Source: Kutzneria sp. CA-103260 (GTDB lineage Bacteria; Actinomycetota; Actinomycetes; Mycobacteriales; Pseudonocardiaceae). Taken from it: a DNA stretch of 64,000 nucleotides. A program made the position numbers and the translations under genes. How positions within the stretch are numbered: position 1 is the stretch's first letter; the number at the start of each line of letters is the position of its first letter. The stretch spans positions 8,060,001-8,124,000 of the forward strand of contig NZ_CP073318.1 in assembly GCF_018263855.1 (NCBI RefSeq). Reading direction: 5' to 3'. This document shows, piece by piece, positions 1 to 8,119 of this stretch. Below the pieces are notes generated by a model. It was not told where the DNA came from. It did no database searches and saw only the letters and a list, made by a program, of their open reading frames with translations.

Positions 1-1
1 C

Positions 2-793
2 CGGATCCAGTTGGAGGGCAGCAACGACGAGTTCCGCGAGCTCGCCGACGTCTTCGACACCATGCTCGCCCGGCTCGAGGCGCACGTCGCCGAGCAGCGG
101 CGGTTCGCCGCCAACGCCTCGCACGAGCTGCGCACGCCGCTGGCGATCACGCGGGCCCTGCTCGACGTGGCCCGCAACGACCCGGACCACGACACCGGCG
201 AACTCGTCGAGCGCATCGCCCAGGTCAACACCCGTGCGATCGACCTCATCGAGGCGCTGCTCATGCTCAGCCGGGCCGACCGGGGATCCTTCACCCGTGA
301 GCCCGTGGACCTGTCGCTGCTCGCGGAGGAGGCCACCGAGACGCTGCTCCCGCTGGCCGAGAAACGCGGCGTCGTGCTGGAGGCCGCCGGCGACATCACC
401 CCGACCTTCGGGTCACCGGCGCTCCTGCTGCAGATGACGACCAACCTCGTGCACAACGCCATCGTGCACAATCTGCCGGCGCGGGGCACCGTGCGGGTGA
501 CGACCGGCGTCCAGGCCGAAACGGTGGTGCTGACGGTCGAGAACTCCGGCGACAAGCTCGCCCCGGAGCTGGTCCCGACGTTCACCGAGCCCTTCCAGCG
601 CGGCACCGAGCGCATCCACACCGACCACGCCGGCGTCGGTCTCGGCCTGGCCATCGTCAAGAGCATCGCCCAGGCCCACAGCGGAACCCTGACGCTCGAC
701 CCCCGCCCCACCGGCGGTCTCCGGGTCACGGTGCGACTGCCCACCGCGTCGGCACGGACGACGGCTTCAGGGCCCGTTTCACCGACCCCGTAG
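2..793 (+). CDS. vanS: VanS-like sensor histidine kinase, 3' part
   Basis: This is the C-terminal part of a sensor kinase. The frame is open from the window edge and the true start lies upstream; the TTG at 11 is only an internal codon. The end of a HAMP segment (DEFRELADVFDTML) leads into the H-box NASHELRTPLA with the phospho-acceptor His. The ATPase N-box (LLLQMTTNLVHNAIVHN), a G1-like box and the G2 box GVGLGLAIVKS follow. The sequence closely resembles Streptomyces-type VanS as I remember it. It ends 66 nt from the end of the oppositely oriented vanHAX operon, the expected partner, so it probably phosphorylates a VanR encoded just outside the window in response to glycopeptide. The naming rests on recall plus context; the kinase assignment itself is certain. 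Confidence 0.82.
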   Translation, partial: RIQLEGSNDEFRELADVFDTMLARLEAHVAEQRRFAANASHELRTPLAITRALLDVARNDPDHDTGELVERIAQVNTRAIDLIEALLMLSRADRGSFTREPVDLSLLAEEATETLLPLAEKRGVVLEAAGDITPTFGSPALLLQMTTNLVHNAIVHNLPARGTVRVTTGVQAETVVLTVENSGDKLAPELVPTFTEPFQRGTERIHTDHAGVGLGLAIVKSIAQAHSGTLTLDPRPTGGLRVTVRLPTASARTTASGPVSPTP

Positions 794-858
794 GGGGACG
801 TGCGCGGCTGGCCGACCACGGCCAGTCCGACGCACGTCATCACCCTTCGGCACGCCGC

Positions 859-1467
859 CTATTCGATGGGGAAATCGAAGTAGGTGTCCGGGTACGGCTC
901 GCTCTTCAGCGTGTAGTGCCACCACTCGTACTGGTACGAGCTGAAACCGCAGTCCTCCATGACGGAGCACAGGTGCTGACGGTTTCGCGCCTGGTCCGGC
1001 CCGACCCCGTCGGCCCCGTGATGGGAGACCGAATCCATCAGGTCGTGGTCGCCGCCCATGTCCGCGAGGTCGCCCGAGTCCAGGTGGAAAAGGGTCAGGT
1101 CGACCGTGCTGCCCCGGCTGTGGCCCGATTTGGCGGCCACGTAACCCAACTCGAACATCGCCGCCCGCTCGATGTTCGGATAGTGCCGCTGCTTCGTGCG
1201 GCCGTCTTCCGGCTGCCGCGACCAGCTCATGAAGTTGTCGACGGCGCGCTGCGGCCGATAACCGTCCCAGATGAGCAGGCCGAAGCCCAGGGACTGCGCC
1301 TTGTCCCGCGCCTTCTCCAGGGCGGCGCACAGCGCCTTCGTGCCGACGATCCGATTCACCAGGTAGCCGTCCACCGGCTTGCCGACGAAGTTGTCCCAGG
1401 TGGCGTACTTGGCGTCCCAGCGAATGCCGGGCACGAGCTCGTCAACGAAGACGAAGTCCTCGTGCAT
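859..1467 (-). CDS. vanX: VanX D-Ala-D-Ala dipeptidase
   Basis: Zinc-dependent D,D-dipeptidase that hydrolyses D-Ala-D-Ala so that only D-Ala-D-Lac enters peptidoglycan precursors. The 202-residue length equals that of enterococcal VanX. The active-site residues sit at the same numbers: Arg71 (GYRPQR), zinc ligands His116 and Asp123 in SGHSRGSTVD, the catalytic Glu181 and zinc ligand His184 in EWWHY. The start is the ATG at 1467 (MHEDFVFVDE), which aligns with the family start; the longer frame back to 1500 runs into vanA. It begins 2 nt after the vanA stop, so the genes are translationally linked as vanH-vanA-vanX. The protein is cytoplasmic. No key residue is missing. Confidence 0.97.
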   Translation of the reverse strand: MHEDFVFVDELVPGIRWDAKYATWDNFVGKPVDGYLVNRIVGTKALCAALEKARDKAQSLGFGLLIWDGYRPQRAVDNFMSWSRQPEDGRTKQRHYPNIERAAMFELGYVAAKSGHSRGSTVDLTLFHLDSGDLADMGGDHDLMDSVSHHGADGVGPDQARNRQHLCSVMEDCGFSSYQYEWWHYTLKSEPYPDTYFDFPIE

Positions 1468-1469
1468 CG

Positions 1470-2504
1470 TCACTTCGCCGCCAGCGCCAGCGGCACCCAC
1501 CGGTCGACCAGGTCGCCGAGCGACAGGCCGGCGGCCTTCATCATGCGCGGGTAGCGGCTGTAGGAGGTCAGGCCGGGCAGGGTGTTGACCTCATTGAGCA
1601 CCACGGTCCCGTCCTCCTTGAGGAACAGGTCGACCCGGGCCAGTCCACGGCAGCCGATCAGGCGGTAGATGGCCTTGGCCGTCTTCTGCACGGCCGCGCG
1701 CGACTCCTCCGAGATGTCGGCCGGGCAGATGAACGCGGAGTTCTCGGACCCGGTCTCGGGCGAGGCCTCCTGGTGGATCCGGAAGAAGCCGGAAGTGAGC
1801 GCCACCCGGTCCGGCTCGCCGGCGAACAGGTCGTCGTCGTTGCCCAGGATCGAGCAGCCGATCTCGCTGCCGACCACGCCCTCCTCGATCAGCACCTTCC
1901 AGTCGTACTTGCGGGCCGTCTCCAACGCCTCGGCCAGCTCCTGCTTGCCGGACACCTTGGTGACGCCGTAGGACGAGCCCGACCGGGCCGGCTTCACGAA
2001 GACCGGGTAGTTGAGCAGGTCGGCGTCGACCGTGTCGTCCGGCAGCACGATCTGGAAGTTCGGCGTGGGGATGCCCGCGGCGCTGACGACCCGGTAGGTC
2101 AGGGACTTGTCCATGCACAGGGCCGAGCTGGGGATGTCGCAGCCCACGTAGGGGATGCCGGAGAGCTCGAACAGGCCCTGGATCGCGCCGTCCTCACCGA
2201 GCTTGCCGTGCAGCACGGGCAGCACCACGTCCAGCCGGATCGTGTCGTACTTGCCGTCCTCCAGCACGACCAGGCCGTGCACACCGCGGTCCGGGGACAG
2301 CATGGCCGCACGGCTGTTGGTCTCCCAGTTCTCGTCGGGGCCGCCGTCGCACAGCCGCCACACGCCGTCCTCGGTGATGCCGATGTAGAACGGCTCGTAC
2401 TTGTCGAGGTCGAGGCTCTTGGCGACCTCACGCACGGACTTGAGGGAAACGGGGTGCTCCTCGGAAACGCCACCGAAGATGATGCCGAGCTTCAACCTAG
2501 CCAT
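1470..2504 (-). CDS. vanA: VanA-type D-alanine-D-lactate ligase
   Basis: ATP-grasp ligase that joins D-Ala to D-Lac, giving precursors with low affinity for vancomycin. The start MARLKLGIIFGG at 2504 aligns with VanA; upstream residues of the open frame lie inside vanH. From this start the omega-loop His falls at position 244 (FRIHQE), the numbering of VanA His244, which marks depsipeptide ligases as opposed to ordinary Ddl. Also visible are GELSGIPYVG-like substrate-loop residues, KPARSGSSYGV of the ATP-grasp fold, and LNEVNTLPG at the magnesium site. The protein has 344 residues. It overlaps the 3' end of vanH by 8 nt and precedes vanX, the standard vanHAX order. Confidence 0.96.
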   Translation of the reverse strand: MARLKLGIIFGGVSEEHPVSLKSVREVAKSLDLDKYEPFYIGITEDGVWRLCDGGPDENWETNSRAAMLSPDRGVHGLVVLEDGKYDTIRLDVVLPVLHGKLGEDGAIQGLFELSGIPYVGCDIPSSALCMDKSLTYRVVSAAGIPTPNFQIVLPDDTVDADLLNYPVFVKPARSGSSYGVTKVSGKQELAEALETARKYDWKVLIEEGVVGSEIGCSILGNDDDLFAGEPDRVALTSGFFRIHQEASPETGSENSAFICPADISEESRAAVQKTAKAIYRLIGCRGLARVDLFLKEDGTVVLNEVNTLPGLTSYSRYPRMMKAAGLSLGDLVDRWVPLALAAK

Positions 2505-3540
2505 GCTGGTTCCCGCTTTCGAATTCCAGACAGTTGATGAGGGAGTTTTCAATCGTGTCGCTCAGCGCGTGGTCCGTGTAGTACGCGGTATGCGGGCTGA
2601 TGAGCACGTTCGGCATCTCTTGGAGCCGTAACAACGACGCGCTCTCAATGGGCTTGTTCCGGCAGTCGGCGTAGAACACGCCTTCCTCACCCTCGACGAC
2701 ATCCAACGCCGCGCCGCCCAGCTTGCCGCTTTCCAGCGCCGAGACGAGAGCCTCGGTCTCAATGAGCGGGCCACGTCCGGTGTTGATGACGAACGCGCCG
2801 TCGCGCATCTGCTCGATACGGTGGCGATCGAGCAGGTGGTAGGTCTCCGTCGTGAGCGGCGTGTGCAGCGTCACGATGTCGCTACGCTCCAGCAACTCAT
2901 CGATGGAAACGTATTCGGCCATCGCCTTGGGGCGATTGTCATAGGCCAGCACGTGGCAGCCGAAACCGCGCAGCCGCTCGATGACCGCCGCGCCGATCCG
3001 GCCCGTTCCCACCACTCCGACGGTCAGGTCGCGCAGTTCTCGCCCGCGCATCGGGTGCAACCGGTAGTCATGCGCGTCCGTGCGTCTGATCAGGGACTTC
3101 ACATGTCTGATCGACATCAGCATCATCATCAGCGTGTAATCGGCGACGCTGTCCGGCGAGTAGTAGGTGTTCCCGACGCAGATGCCGACGCTCTCCGCGT
3201 ACTTCACATCGATGTGATTGAACCCGATACTTCTCGTGGAAATGTACCTCACACCGATTTCACTGAGCGCGAGAAGGGTGGAGTTCGTGATTCGAGTCTT
3301 GTGGCCTACGCTGATGCACCGGTTTCCGAATGCCAGGTCGACATTGACCTCGGACACCGCCGCCTCGGTGATGGTTGGCACTACACCAAATTGAGGCGCC
3401 ATCTCACGGAACAGGACTTCCTCGTCCCGCCCACATCCAAAAATCGTGATTCCCGTTGTCGTCAGGACGGCCGTGGAGGACGCGGACGCCAGCGATCGGG
3501 TGCGGGGGGCCGCTGTTCGTGCTCGTTCGCTGTAGGCCAT
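2497..3540 (-). CDS. vanH: VanH D-lactate dehydrogenase
   Basis: NADH-dependent D-2-hydroxyacid dehydrogenase that reduces pyruvate to D-lactate for VanA. Seen are the Rossmann motif GVVGTGRIGAAVIERLRGFG, the catalytic Arg in NTGRGP, the Glu region EGEEGVFYADC and the catalytic His in HTAYYT. The signature CISVGHK and YISTRSIG match VanH. The annotated start gives 347 residues, about 25 more than VanH from enterococci. The extra N-terminus (Ala/Ser/Arg/Thr-rich) may be non-coding, but no good ATG, GTG or TTG lies exactly at the conserved TTGITIFGC. It is the first gene of the operon, so the vanHAX promoter should lie just above 3540. Confidence 0.95.
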   Translation of the reverse strand: MAYSERARTAAPRTRSLASASSTAVLTTTGITIFGCGRDEEVLFREMAPQFGVVPTITEAAVSEVNVDLAFGNRCISVGHKTRITNSTLLALSEIGVRYISTRSIGFNHIDVKYAESVGICVGNTYYSPDSVADYTLMMMLMSIRHVKSLIRRTDAHDYRLHPMRGRELRDLTVGVVGTGRIGAAVIERLRGFGCHVLAYDNRPKAMAEYVSIDELLERSDIVTLHTPLTTETYHLLDRHRIEQMRDGAFVINTGRGPLIETEALVSALESGKLGGAALDVVEGEEGVFYADCRNKPIESASLLRLQEMPNVLISPHTAYYTDHALSDTIENSLINCLEFESGNQHG

Positions 3541-4109
3541 GCCGGGCAGTGTAAGCAGCGCGGCGATGACGGCAAGTATGTGGGGGTCCGATTTGCCGAC
3601 AACACGTTACCAACCAGTAGCATCGCGGGCCCCCGCACGTCCCCCGACCACGGCCCACGCGCCCCTCATACCCCACGTCACCGGCTCTCACCTGCGCCGA
3701 CACCGACGGGCCGCACCTGCTTCCGCCCCGTCAACCCACCTCGCCCGCAACGATCAACGCCCCGCAGGCAACCTGGCCTCGGCCTGTGCGTCTACCCCTT
3801 TGATGACCAGAACACCGACCACCGCTTCCGGGAGCCCTTCGCACAACTTCACGTCCTCCCCGAACCGACCGGCCCTCGTGCCCGCGCCGCGAACTCTCCC
3901 CCGCCCCCAATTTGCCAATTTCGCCACTTCCCGCACAAGGGCCCGCGCCGCGGTCGTTTTCTCCCCACCCACCACCGTTCTGACAACACACCCCTGAGCT
4001 AACCGAACGGCGTGACTCCCCCGCCAGAACAAAAGCTCAAGCACCCGCTAACGCATTCCGCCCGTAACCCGCCCGCCACCCGACGGGACCCACTCACCCA
4101 ACCCAGCCA
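3541..4109. other. Gene-free interval upstream of vanH
   Basis: About 570 bases separate the vanH start from the repeat next to tRNA-Ala. Open frames exist on both strands, but their translations are Pro/Arg/Thr-rich, lack recognisable domains and overlap one another, as expected of random high-GC DNA. The stretch is unusually C-rich on the plus strand. It must contain the vanH promoter and probably VanR sites; I could not pick out a convincing -35/-10 pair. Confidence 0.5.
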
Positions 4110-4216
4110 CGGTGGGGGTCCGGGGGCGAAGCCCTCCGGCGTGGGGGCCTGGGGGCCGGGCCCCCAGAAGACACAACGCGAAGAGCCCTGCTTGCGTTTT
4201 CCGCAAGCAGGGCTCT
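4110..4216. repeat. Bipartite intergenic repeat/terminator, copy 1
   Basis: Read on the minus strand downstream of tRNA-Ala. A 14-bp perfect hairpin (arms 4182-4195 and 4203-4216) has the tip GCGGAAAACGC. It is followed by a second hairpin CTGGGGGCCGGGCCCCCAG (4149-4167) and a third G/C hairpin (4120-4139). The same three-part arrangement recurs at 10956 and 45982. Position and structure fit a transcription terminator for the tRNA. Confidence 0.75.
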
Positions 4217-4229
4217 CCCGTGAATCGCG

Positions 4230-4302
4230 TGGAGCTGAGGGGAATCGAACCCCTGACCTTCTCGATGCGAACGAGACGCGCTACCAACTGTGCTACAGCC
4301 CC
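4230..4302 (-). tRNA. tRNA-Ala (anticodon CGC)
   Basis: The minus strand folds as a 73-nt tRNA. The acceptor stem GGGGCTG pairs with CAGCTCC and includes the G3-U70 wobble that identifies alanine tRNAs. The D-arm is TAGCACAGTTGGTAGCGC. The anticodon arm TCTCG-TTCGCAT-CGAGA gives anticodon CGC (codon GCG). The T-arm contains GGTTCGATTCC. Discriminator A73 is at 4230. The CCA end is not encoded. Confidence 0.96.
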
Positions 4303-4378
4303 GTCGTACTTCTGCTCTCGCGTCCGTACGTGGAGAACTATAGCAGGGTCGGCGGGGTGGTTTTTGCCACCCCCCTGG

Positions 4379-5158
4379 TCAGCCGGCGGCGCGGTGGTAG
4401 CCGCGACGGAGCGGCCGGTCGAGGTCCTCGAAGGCGGGGTCTTCGTCGTCGATGTCGACGACGGTGGTGCCGTTGAGGGCCGGCCCGGGCCGGTAGGGGT
4501 CGCGGGCGGGGGTGGAGCGGGGGGCGTCCTCGTATTCGGAGAGCTCGGGTTCGACCGGCTCGGGCTGGACGGGCTCGGCCTCGGCGACGGCCGGCTCGTC
4601 GTAGTCCTCGTCGTCGTATTCGGTCTCGACGAATTCGGCTTCGTCGGCGACGCGGCCGCGAATGCGGGCCTGCCGGCGTTCACGCACGTCGGCTTCGATG
4701 CGGACCTGGCGGCGCAGGTAGCCGAGGTAGCCGACGAGCAGCAGGTCGACGCCGCCGTGGCCCCACCACGCGATGGGCATGACCAGTGCGGCGAACAGGG
4801 CACTGAGCACGGCGAGCACGAGCAGCGCCAGGACGGCGCGCTGCCGGAAGGCGTACTTGGCGCGCGCGGAGGCGGCGGCGGCTTCCGGGTCGTAGCCGCC
4901 GCGCCCGGGCCGGTAGGGCCGGGGCTCCTCGTCGTAGTCGCGGTAGTCGTCGTCCGTGATCGCTGTCTCGGACTCGTCGACGCTCATGTCGAGTTCCTCC
5001 TCAACGTCCTCCGGATCGCCGTGGACCACTCGGGCGGCCATCGCGGTGTCGGAGGTCTTGGCCACTTCCTGCCGCTTGCGCGCGATCATCGGGACCAGGA
5101 CGACGAGCCATGCCACAACCAGGGCGACGATGATCAATGAGCTGGGCACGTTCGTCAC
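4379..5158 (-). CDS. sepX: SepX/GlpR-family membrane division protein
   Basis: A 259-residue protein with one membrane segment at the extreme N-terminus (SLIIVALVVAWLVVLVPMI) and a hairpin of hydrophobic segments around residues 106-150 (AVLALLVLAVLSALFAALVMPIAWWGHGGVDLLLVGYLGYL). Between and after these lie acidic, disordered stretches. This architecture and the galU-glp-rimJ-this-gene order match actinobacterial GlpR/SepX (Rv0996 type). GlpR is the membrane receptor for the gephyrin-like Glp in corynebacteria, and SepX stabilises division in Streptomyces. The GTG start at 5158 is preceded by GGGGGAG. It probably acts at the septum with the Glp homologue encoded 0.8 kb upstream. Function is inferred from synteny and topology. 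Confidence 0.8.
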   Translation of the reverse strand: MTNVPSSLIIVALVVAWLVVLVPMIARKRQEVAKTSDTAMAARVVHGDPEDVEEELDMSVDESETAITDDDYRDYDEEPRPYRPGRGGYDPEAAAASARAKYAFRQRAVLALLVLAVLSALFAALVMPIAWWGHGGVDLLLVGYLGYLRRQVRIEADVRERRQARIRGRVADEAEFVETEYDDEDYDEPAVAEAEPVQPEPVEPELSEYEDAPRSTPARDPYRPGPALNGTTVVDIDDEDPAFEDLDRPLRRGYHRAAG

Positions 5159-5294
5159 CTCCCCCGTCAGTTCGATGGGCGTGCGCTGACCGCAGACGCC
5201 ACGTTAGTCACAACAGTCACACGTGTCTCCGAGGCGCGCCGGGGATACACGGTTCCGCAAGTGTGGCGAAAAGCGCACTATCGGGTGAACTCGA

Positions 5295-5963
5295 CTACGC
5301 GTGACGGGCGCGTCCGGCCTGGACCAAACGGTCTACCAGACCCCCGGTGACCTCTTCGGCCGTCAGGGCGAAGCAGATGTGGTCCCGCCAGCCACCGGCC
5401 ACGTCCAGATAGCGGCGGAACAGCCCCTCCTCGCGGAACCCGAGCTTGGTCAGCACCCGCACGCTGGGGGTGTTCTCGGGCCGCACGGTGGCCTCGATGC
5501 GGTGCAGCGCGGCGTGGCGAAAGCAGTGGTCGACGACCATCGCGGTGGCCGCGGTGGCCACGCCGCCGCCGGTGACCTCGCTATCCACCCAGTAGCCGAC
5601 CCAGGCCGAGCGCAGCGAGCCCCGCAGCACGTTGCCGACGGTGACCTGCCCGGCCAGCACGCCGTCCACCATGATCATGAACGGCAGGGTCTGCCCCCGC
5701 CGGGCCAGGCTGCGCAGCGCCGACCACTGGCTCGGCCAGGCCAGCACGCCGTTGCGCTCCTCCCAGCTGCCGGGCGCGGTGGGCTCCCAGTTCTCCAGGT
5801 ACGACCGCTCCCGCACGCGGATGCGCGACCAGGCGCCGGCGTCGAACAGCCGGGGCGGGCGCAGCTCGACGACCCCGGCCGGCACGGTCAGCGGTCCGAG
5901 CCGCGCGGGCCAGCCGGGGTGCCGACCGCCGCCGAACTCGGCGATCTCCACGGGCTCACCCAC
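5295..5963 (-). CDS. rimJ: GNAT acetyltransferase, RimJ/RimL type
   Basis: A 222-residue GNAT protein of the RimJ/RimL branch, which N-acetylates protein N-termini or small amines from acetyl-CoA. Visible are WVGYWVDSEVTGGGVATAA (acetyl-CoA pyrophosphate loop) and the C-terminal motif ENTPSVRVLTKLGFREEGLFRRYLD, diagnostic of this branch. The GTG start overlaps the end of glp by 8 nt, so the two are translationally coupled. Its fixed position between glp and sepX in actinobacteria hints at a role in the division pathway, but the substrate is unknown. rimJ is the positional name used in mycobacteria, not proof of ribosomal S5 acetylation. Confidence 0.82.
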   Translation of the reverse strand: MGEPVEIAEFGGGRHPGWPARLGPLTVPAGVVELRPPRLFDAGAWSRIRVRERSYLENWEPTAPGSWEERNGVLAWPSQWSALRSLARRGQTLPFMIMVDGVLAGQVTVGNVLRGSLRSAWVGYWVDSEVTGGGVATAATAMVVDHCFRHAALHRIEATVRPENTPSVRVLTKLGFREEGLFRRYLDVAGGWRDHICFALTAEEVTGGLVDRLVQAGRARHA

Positions 5964-7179
5964 GCTGGGCGAGGAAGCACACCTGGATCTCCTCCCCGAC
6001 GCCGACGTCGGTGACGTCCTCGTCGACCACGGCCAGGCAGTTGGCCTCCGCGAGCGACGCCAGCAGGTGCGAGCCGGACGTGCCCAGCGGTTGCAGCAGG
6101 AAGTCGTCGTTGCCGCTGTCGCGCAGCAGCTGGCCGCGCAGGAAGCCGCGCCGGCCCTTGGTGGACGTCAGCGGCGACAGCAGCCGCGCGCTGACCATGC
6201 GCCGGTACGGGTTGGCCTTGCCCAGCGCGGTCCGGATAAGCGGCCGGACGAACACCTCGAACACCACCAGCGCGCTCATCGGGTTGCTGGGCAGCAGGAA
6301 CGTGGGCACGGCGTCCGGCCCGAGCCGGCCGAAGCCCTGCGCCGAGCCGGGGTGCATGGCGACCCGGGTGGTGTCCAGGTCGCCGAGCTCGGCCAGCGCG
6401 GACCGCACCTCGTCGCCGCCGCTGCCGCCGACCCCGCCGGCGACCACGACGATCTCGGACAGCAGCAGCCGGCCCTCGACCACCTCGCGCAGCCGCCGCG
6501 GGTCGCCGGGCACGATGCCGACCCGGGACACCTCGGCCCCGGCGTCCCGCGCGGCCGCGGCCAGCGCGTACGAGTTGACGTCGTAAACCTGGCCGGGGCC
6601 GGGCGTGCGGTCGATGTCGACCAGCTCGTCGCCCACGCAGATGATCGACACCCGCGGCTTGGGGTGCACCAGCACCTTGTCCCGGCCCACGGCGGCCAGC
6701 AGGCCGACCTGGGCCGAGCCGATGGTGGTGCCGGTGCGCACGGCGACGTCGCCGGTCTGCACGTCCTCGCCGGTGCGCCGGACGAACGCGGCCGACGGCA
6801 CCGACATGGTCACGGTCACCTTGGCCGGGTGGCCGTCGGTGTAGCCGAGCGGGACCACGGCGTCGGCCAGCGTCGGCAGCGGGGCCCCGGTGACCACCCG
6901 GACCGCCTGCCCCGGCTGGAGCCGGCGGGGCTGCCGGGAGCCGGCGGCGATCTCCCCGACCACCGGCAGCACGACCGGGCTGTCGGTGGCCGGCTGCACG
7001 TCGACGCTGCGCACCGCGTAGCCGTCGACGGCGGCCTGGTCGAAGCCGGGCAGGGCGCGTTCGGCCACGACTTCCTCGGCGCACAGCAGGCCCTGCGCCT
7101 CGGAAATCGCCACCCGAACGGGCGAGGGCCGGACCGCGGCCCCGAGTACCCGGGTGAGCTGCTCGTCTACTGACCTCAT
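5956..7179 (-). CDS. glp: Gephyrin-like Glp / MoeA-type molybdopterin molybdotransferase
   Basis: A 407-residue MoeA-fold protein. Domains in order are the MoeA N-terminal region (AVDGYAVRSVD, PGQAVRVVTGAPLP), the MoCF-binding domain (SIICVGDELVD; GGVGGSGGDEV) and the C-terminal MoeA domain IV. The ATG at 7179 (MRSVDEQ) was chosen because mycobacterial MoeA1 starts at the same residues; a TTG at 7194 overlapping galU is possible. The canonical MoeA motif GGVSxGxxD reads GGVGGSGGD here, with Gly in place of the usual Ser. Location between galU and rimJ-sepX identifies it as the orthologue of corynebacterial Glp, a MoeA relative that links FtsZ to the membrane receptor GlpR. A role in molybdenum insertion cannot be excluded, since a molybdoenzyme is encoded at 18436. 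Confidence 0.83.
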   Translation of the reverse strand: MRSVDEQLTRVLGAAVRPSPVRVAISEAQGLLCAEEVVAERALPGFDQAAVDGYAVRSVDVQPATDSPVVLPVVGEIAAGSRQPRRLQPGQAVRVVTGAPLPTLADAVVPLGYTDGHPAKVTVTMSVPSAAFVRRTGEDVQTGDVAVRTGTTIGSAQVGLLAAVGRDKVLVHPKPRVSIICVGDELVDIDRTPGPGQVYDVNSYALAAAARDAGAEVSRVGIVPGDPRRLREVVEGRLLLSEIVVVAGGVGGSGGDEVRSALAELGDLDTTRVAMHPGSAQGFGRLGPDAVPTFLLPSNPMSALVVFEVFVRPLIRTALGKANPYRRMVSARLLSPLTSTKGRRGFLRGQLLRDSGNDDFLLQPLGTSGSHLLASLAEANCLAVVDEDVTDVGVGEEIQVCFLAQRG

Positions 7180-7190
7180 CGTGGTTTCGC

Positions 7191-8081
7191 TCAAGCCTTC
7201 CCGATTCGACCCTCCAGCCAGCTGCGCAGGTCAGCGCCATACTCCGGGTGGTCGAGGGCGAAGTCCACCGCGGCACGCAGGAAACCACCCGGGTTTCCCA
7301 GGTCGTGCCGGCCGCCGCGGTGGACCACGACGTGCACGGGGTGACCTTCGTTGATCAGCATCGCGATCGCGTCGGTGATCTGCAACTCGCCGCCGGCGCC
7401 CGGGGTGATGCGCTTGATGGCGTCGAAGATCGCCCGGTCGAGCAGGTAGCGGCCGGCCGCGGCGAAGGTCGACGGGGCATCCTCGGCCTTGGGCTTCTCC
7501 ACCATGCCGACGACCTGCTTGACGTCGTCGTCGCCGGTGTCGCGGACGTCGAACACGCCGTAGGCGGAGATCTCCTCGCGCGGGATGTCGAACGCGCACA
7601 GCACGGTGCCGCCGAGCCGGGAGCGGACCTCGGCCATCTTGGTCAGCACACCGGTGGGCAGCACCAGGTCGTCGGGCAGCAGCACGGCGACGGCGTCGTC
7701 GGAGCCGTCGAGGTTGCCCTCGGCGCAGCCGATGGCGTGGCCCAGGCCGAGCGGCTTGTCCTGGATGGCGGTCTCCACCGACAGCAGCTTGGTGGCCCGC
7801 TGCACCTTGGCCAGCAGCTCGGTCTTGCCGCGAGCCTCCAGCGTCTGTTCCAGCTCGGGCTGGGGCCGGAAGTAGTTGGCGACCGCGTCCTTGCCGGGCG
7901 AGGTCACGATGACCAGCTTGGTCGCGCCCGCCTGTGCGGCCTCGGTGGCGACCAGCTCGATGCCGGGTGTGTCCACCACGGGCAGCAGTTCCTTGGGGAC
8001 GGCCTTGGTCGTCGGCAGGAAGCGGGTGCCCAGGCCGGCAGCGGGCACGATGGCCGTGTGGAAGGCGCTTGGCGAGCTCAT
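7191..8081 (-). CDS. galU: UTP-glucose-1-phosphate uridylyltransferase
   Basis: Makes UDP-glucose from UTP and glucose-1-phosphate for cell-wall sugars, trehalose and the Leloir pathway. The 296-residue sequence has the nucleotidyltransferase signature AAGLGTRFLPTTKAVPKELLPVVD at its N-terminus, the QDKPLGLGHAIGCA motif, and DDLVLP for the metal-binding Asp. It starts the galU-glp-rimJ-sepX operon on the minus strand and is divergent from the cyclo-ligase gene 38 nt away. The ATG at 8081 is preceded by a short intergenic promoter region. Confidence 0.96.
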   Translation of the reverse strand: MSSPSAFHTAIVPAAGLGTRFLPTTKAVPKELLPVVDTPGIELVATEAAQAGATKLVIVTSPGKDAVANYFRPQPELEQTLEARGKTELLAKVQRATKLLSVETAIQDKPLGLGHAIGCAEGNLDGSDDAVAVLLPDDLVLPTGVLTKMAEVRSRLGGTVLCAFDIPREEISAYGVFDVRDTGDDDVKQVVGMVEKPKAEDAPSTFAAAGRYLLDRAIFDAIKRITPGAGGELQITDAIAMLINEGHPVHVVVHRGGRHDLGNPGGFLRAAVDFALDHPEYGADLRSWLEGRIGKA

Positions 8082-8119
8082 GGACGAAAAGACTATCCGT
8101 CACTCTGTGAGGTGGGATC

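Noticed and set aside
2821..4002. Plus-strand frame of 393 codons
   Set aside because: It is antisense to vanH and continues into C-rich non-coding DNA; the translation has no domain and is rich in His, Arg and Pro, as in shadow frames.
4230..4302. tRNA-Ala or tRNA-Arg as integration site of a mobile element
   Set aside because: No integrase, excision genes or duplicated tRNA 3' end could be found near either tRNA.
4048..4803. Minus-strand 251-codon frame across tRNA-Ala
   Set aside because: It runs through the tRNA and repeat and is an alternate reading frame of sepX; Ser/Pro/Thr-rich with no domain.
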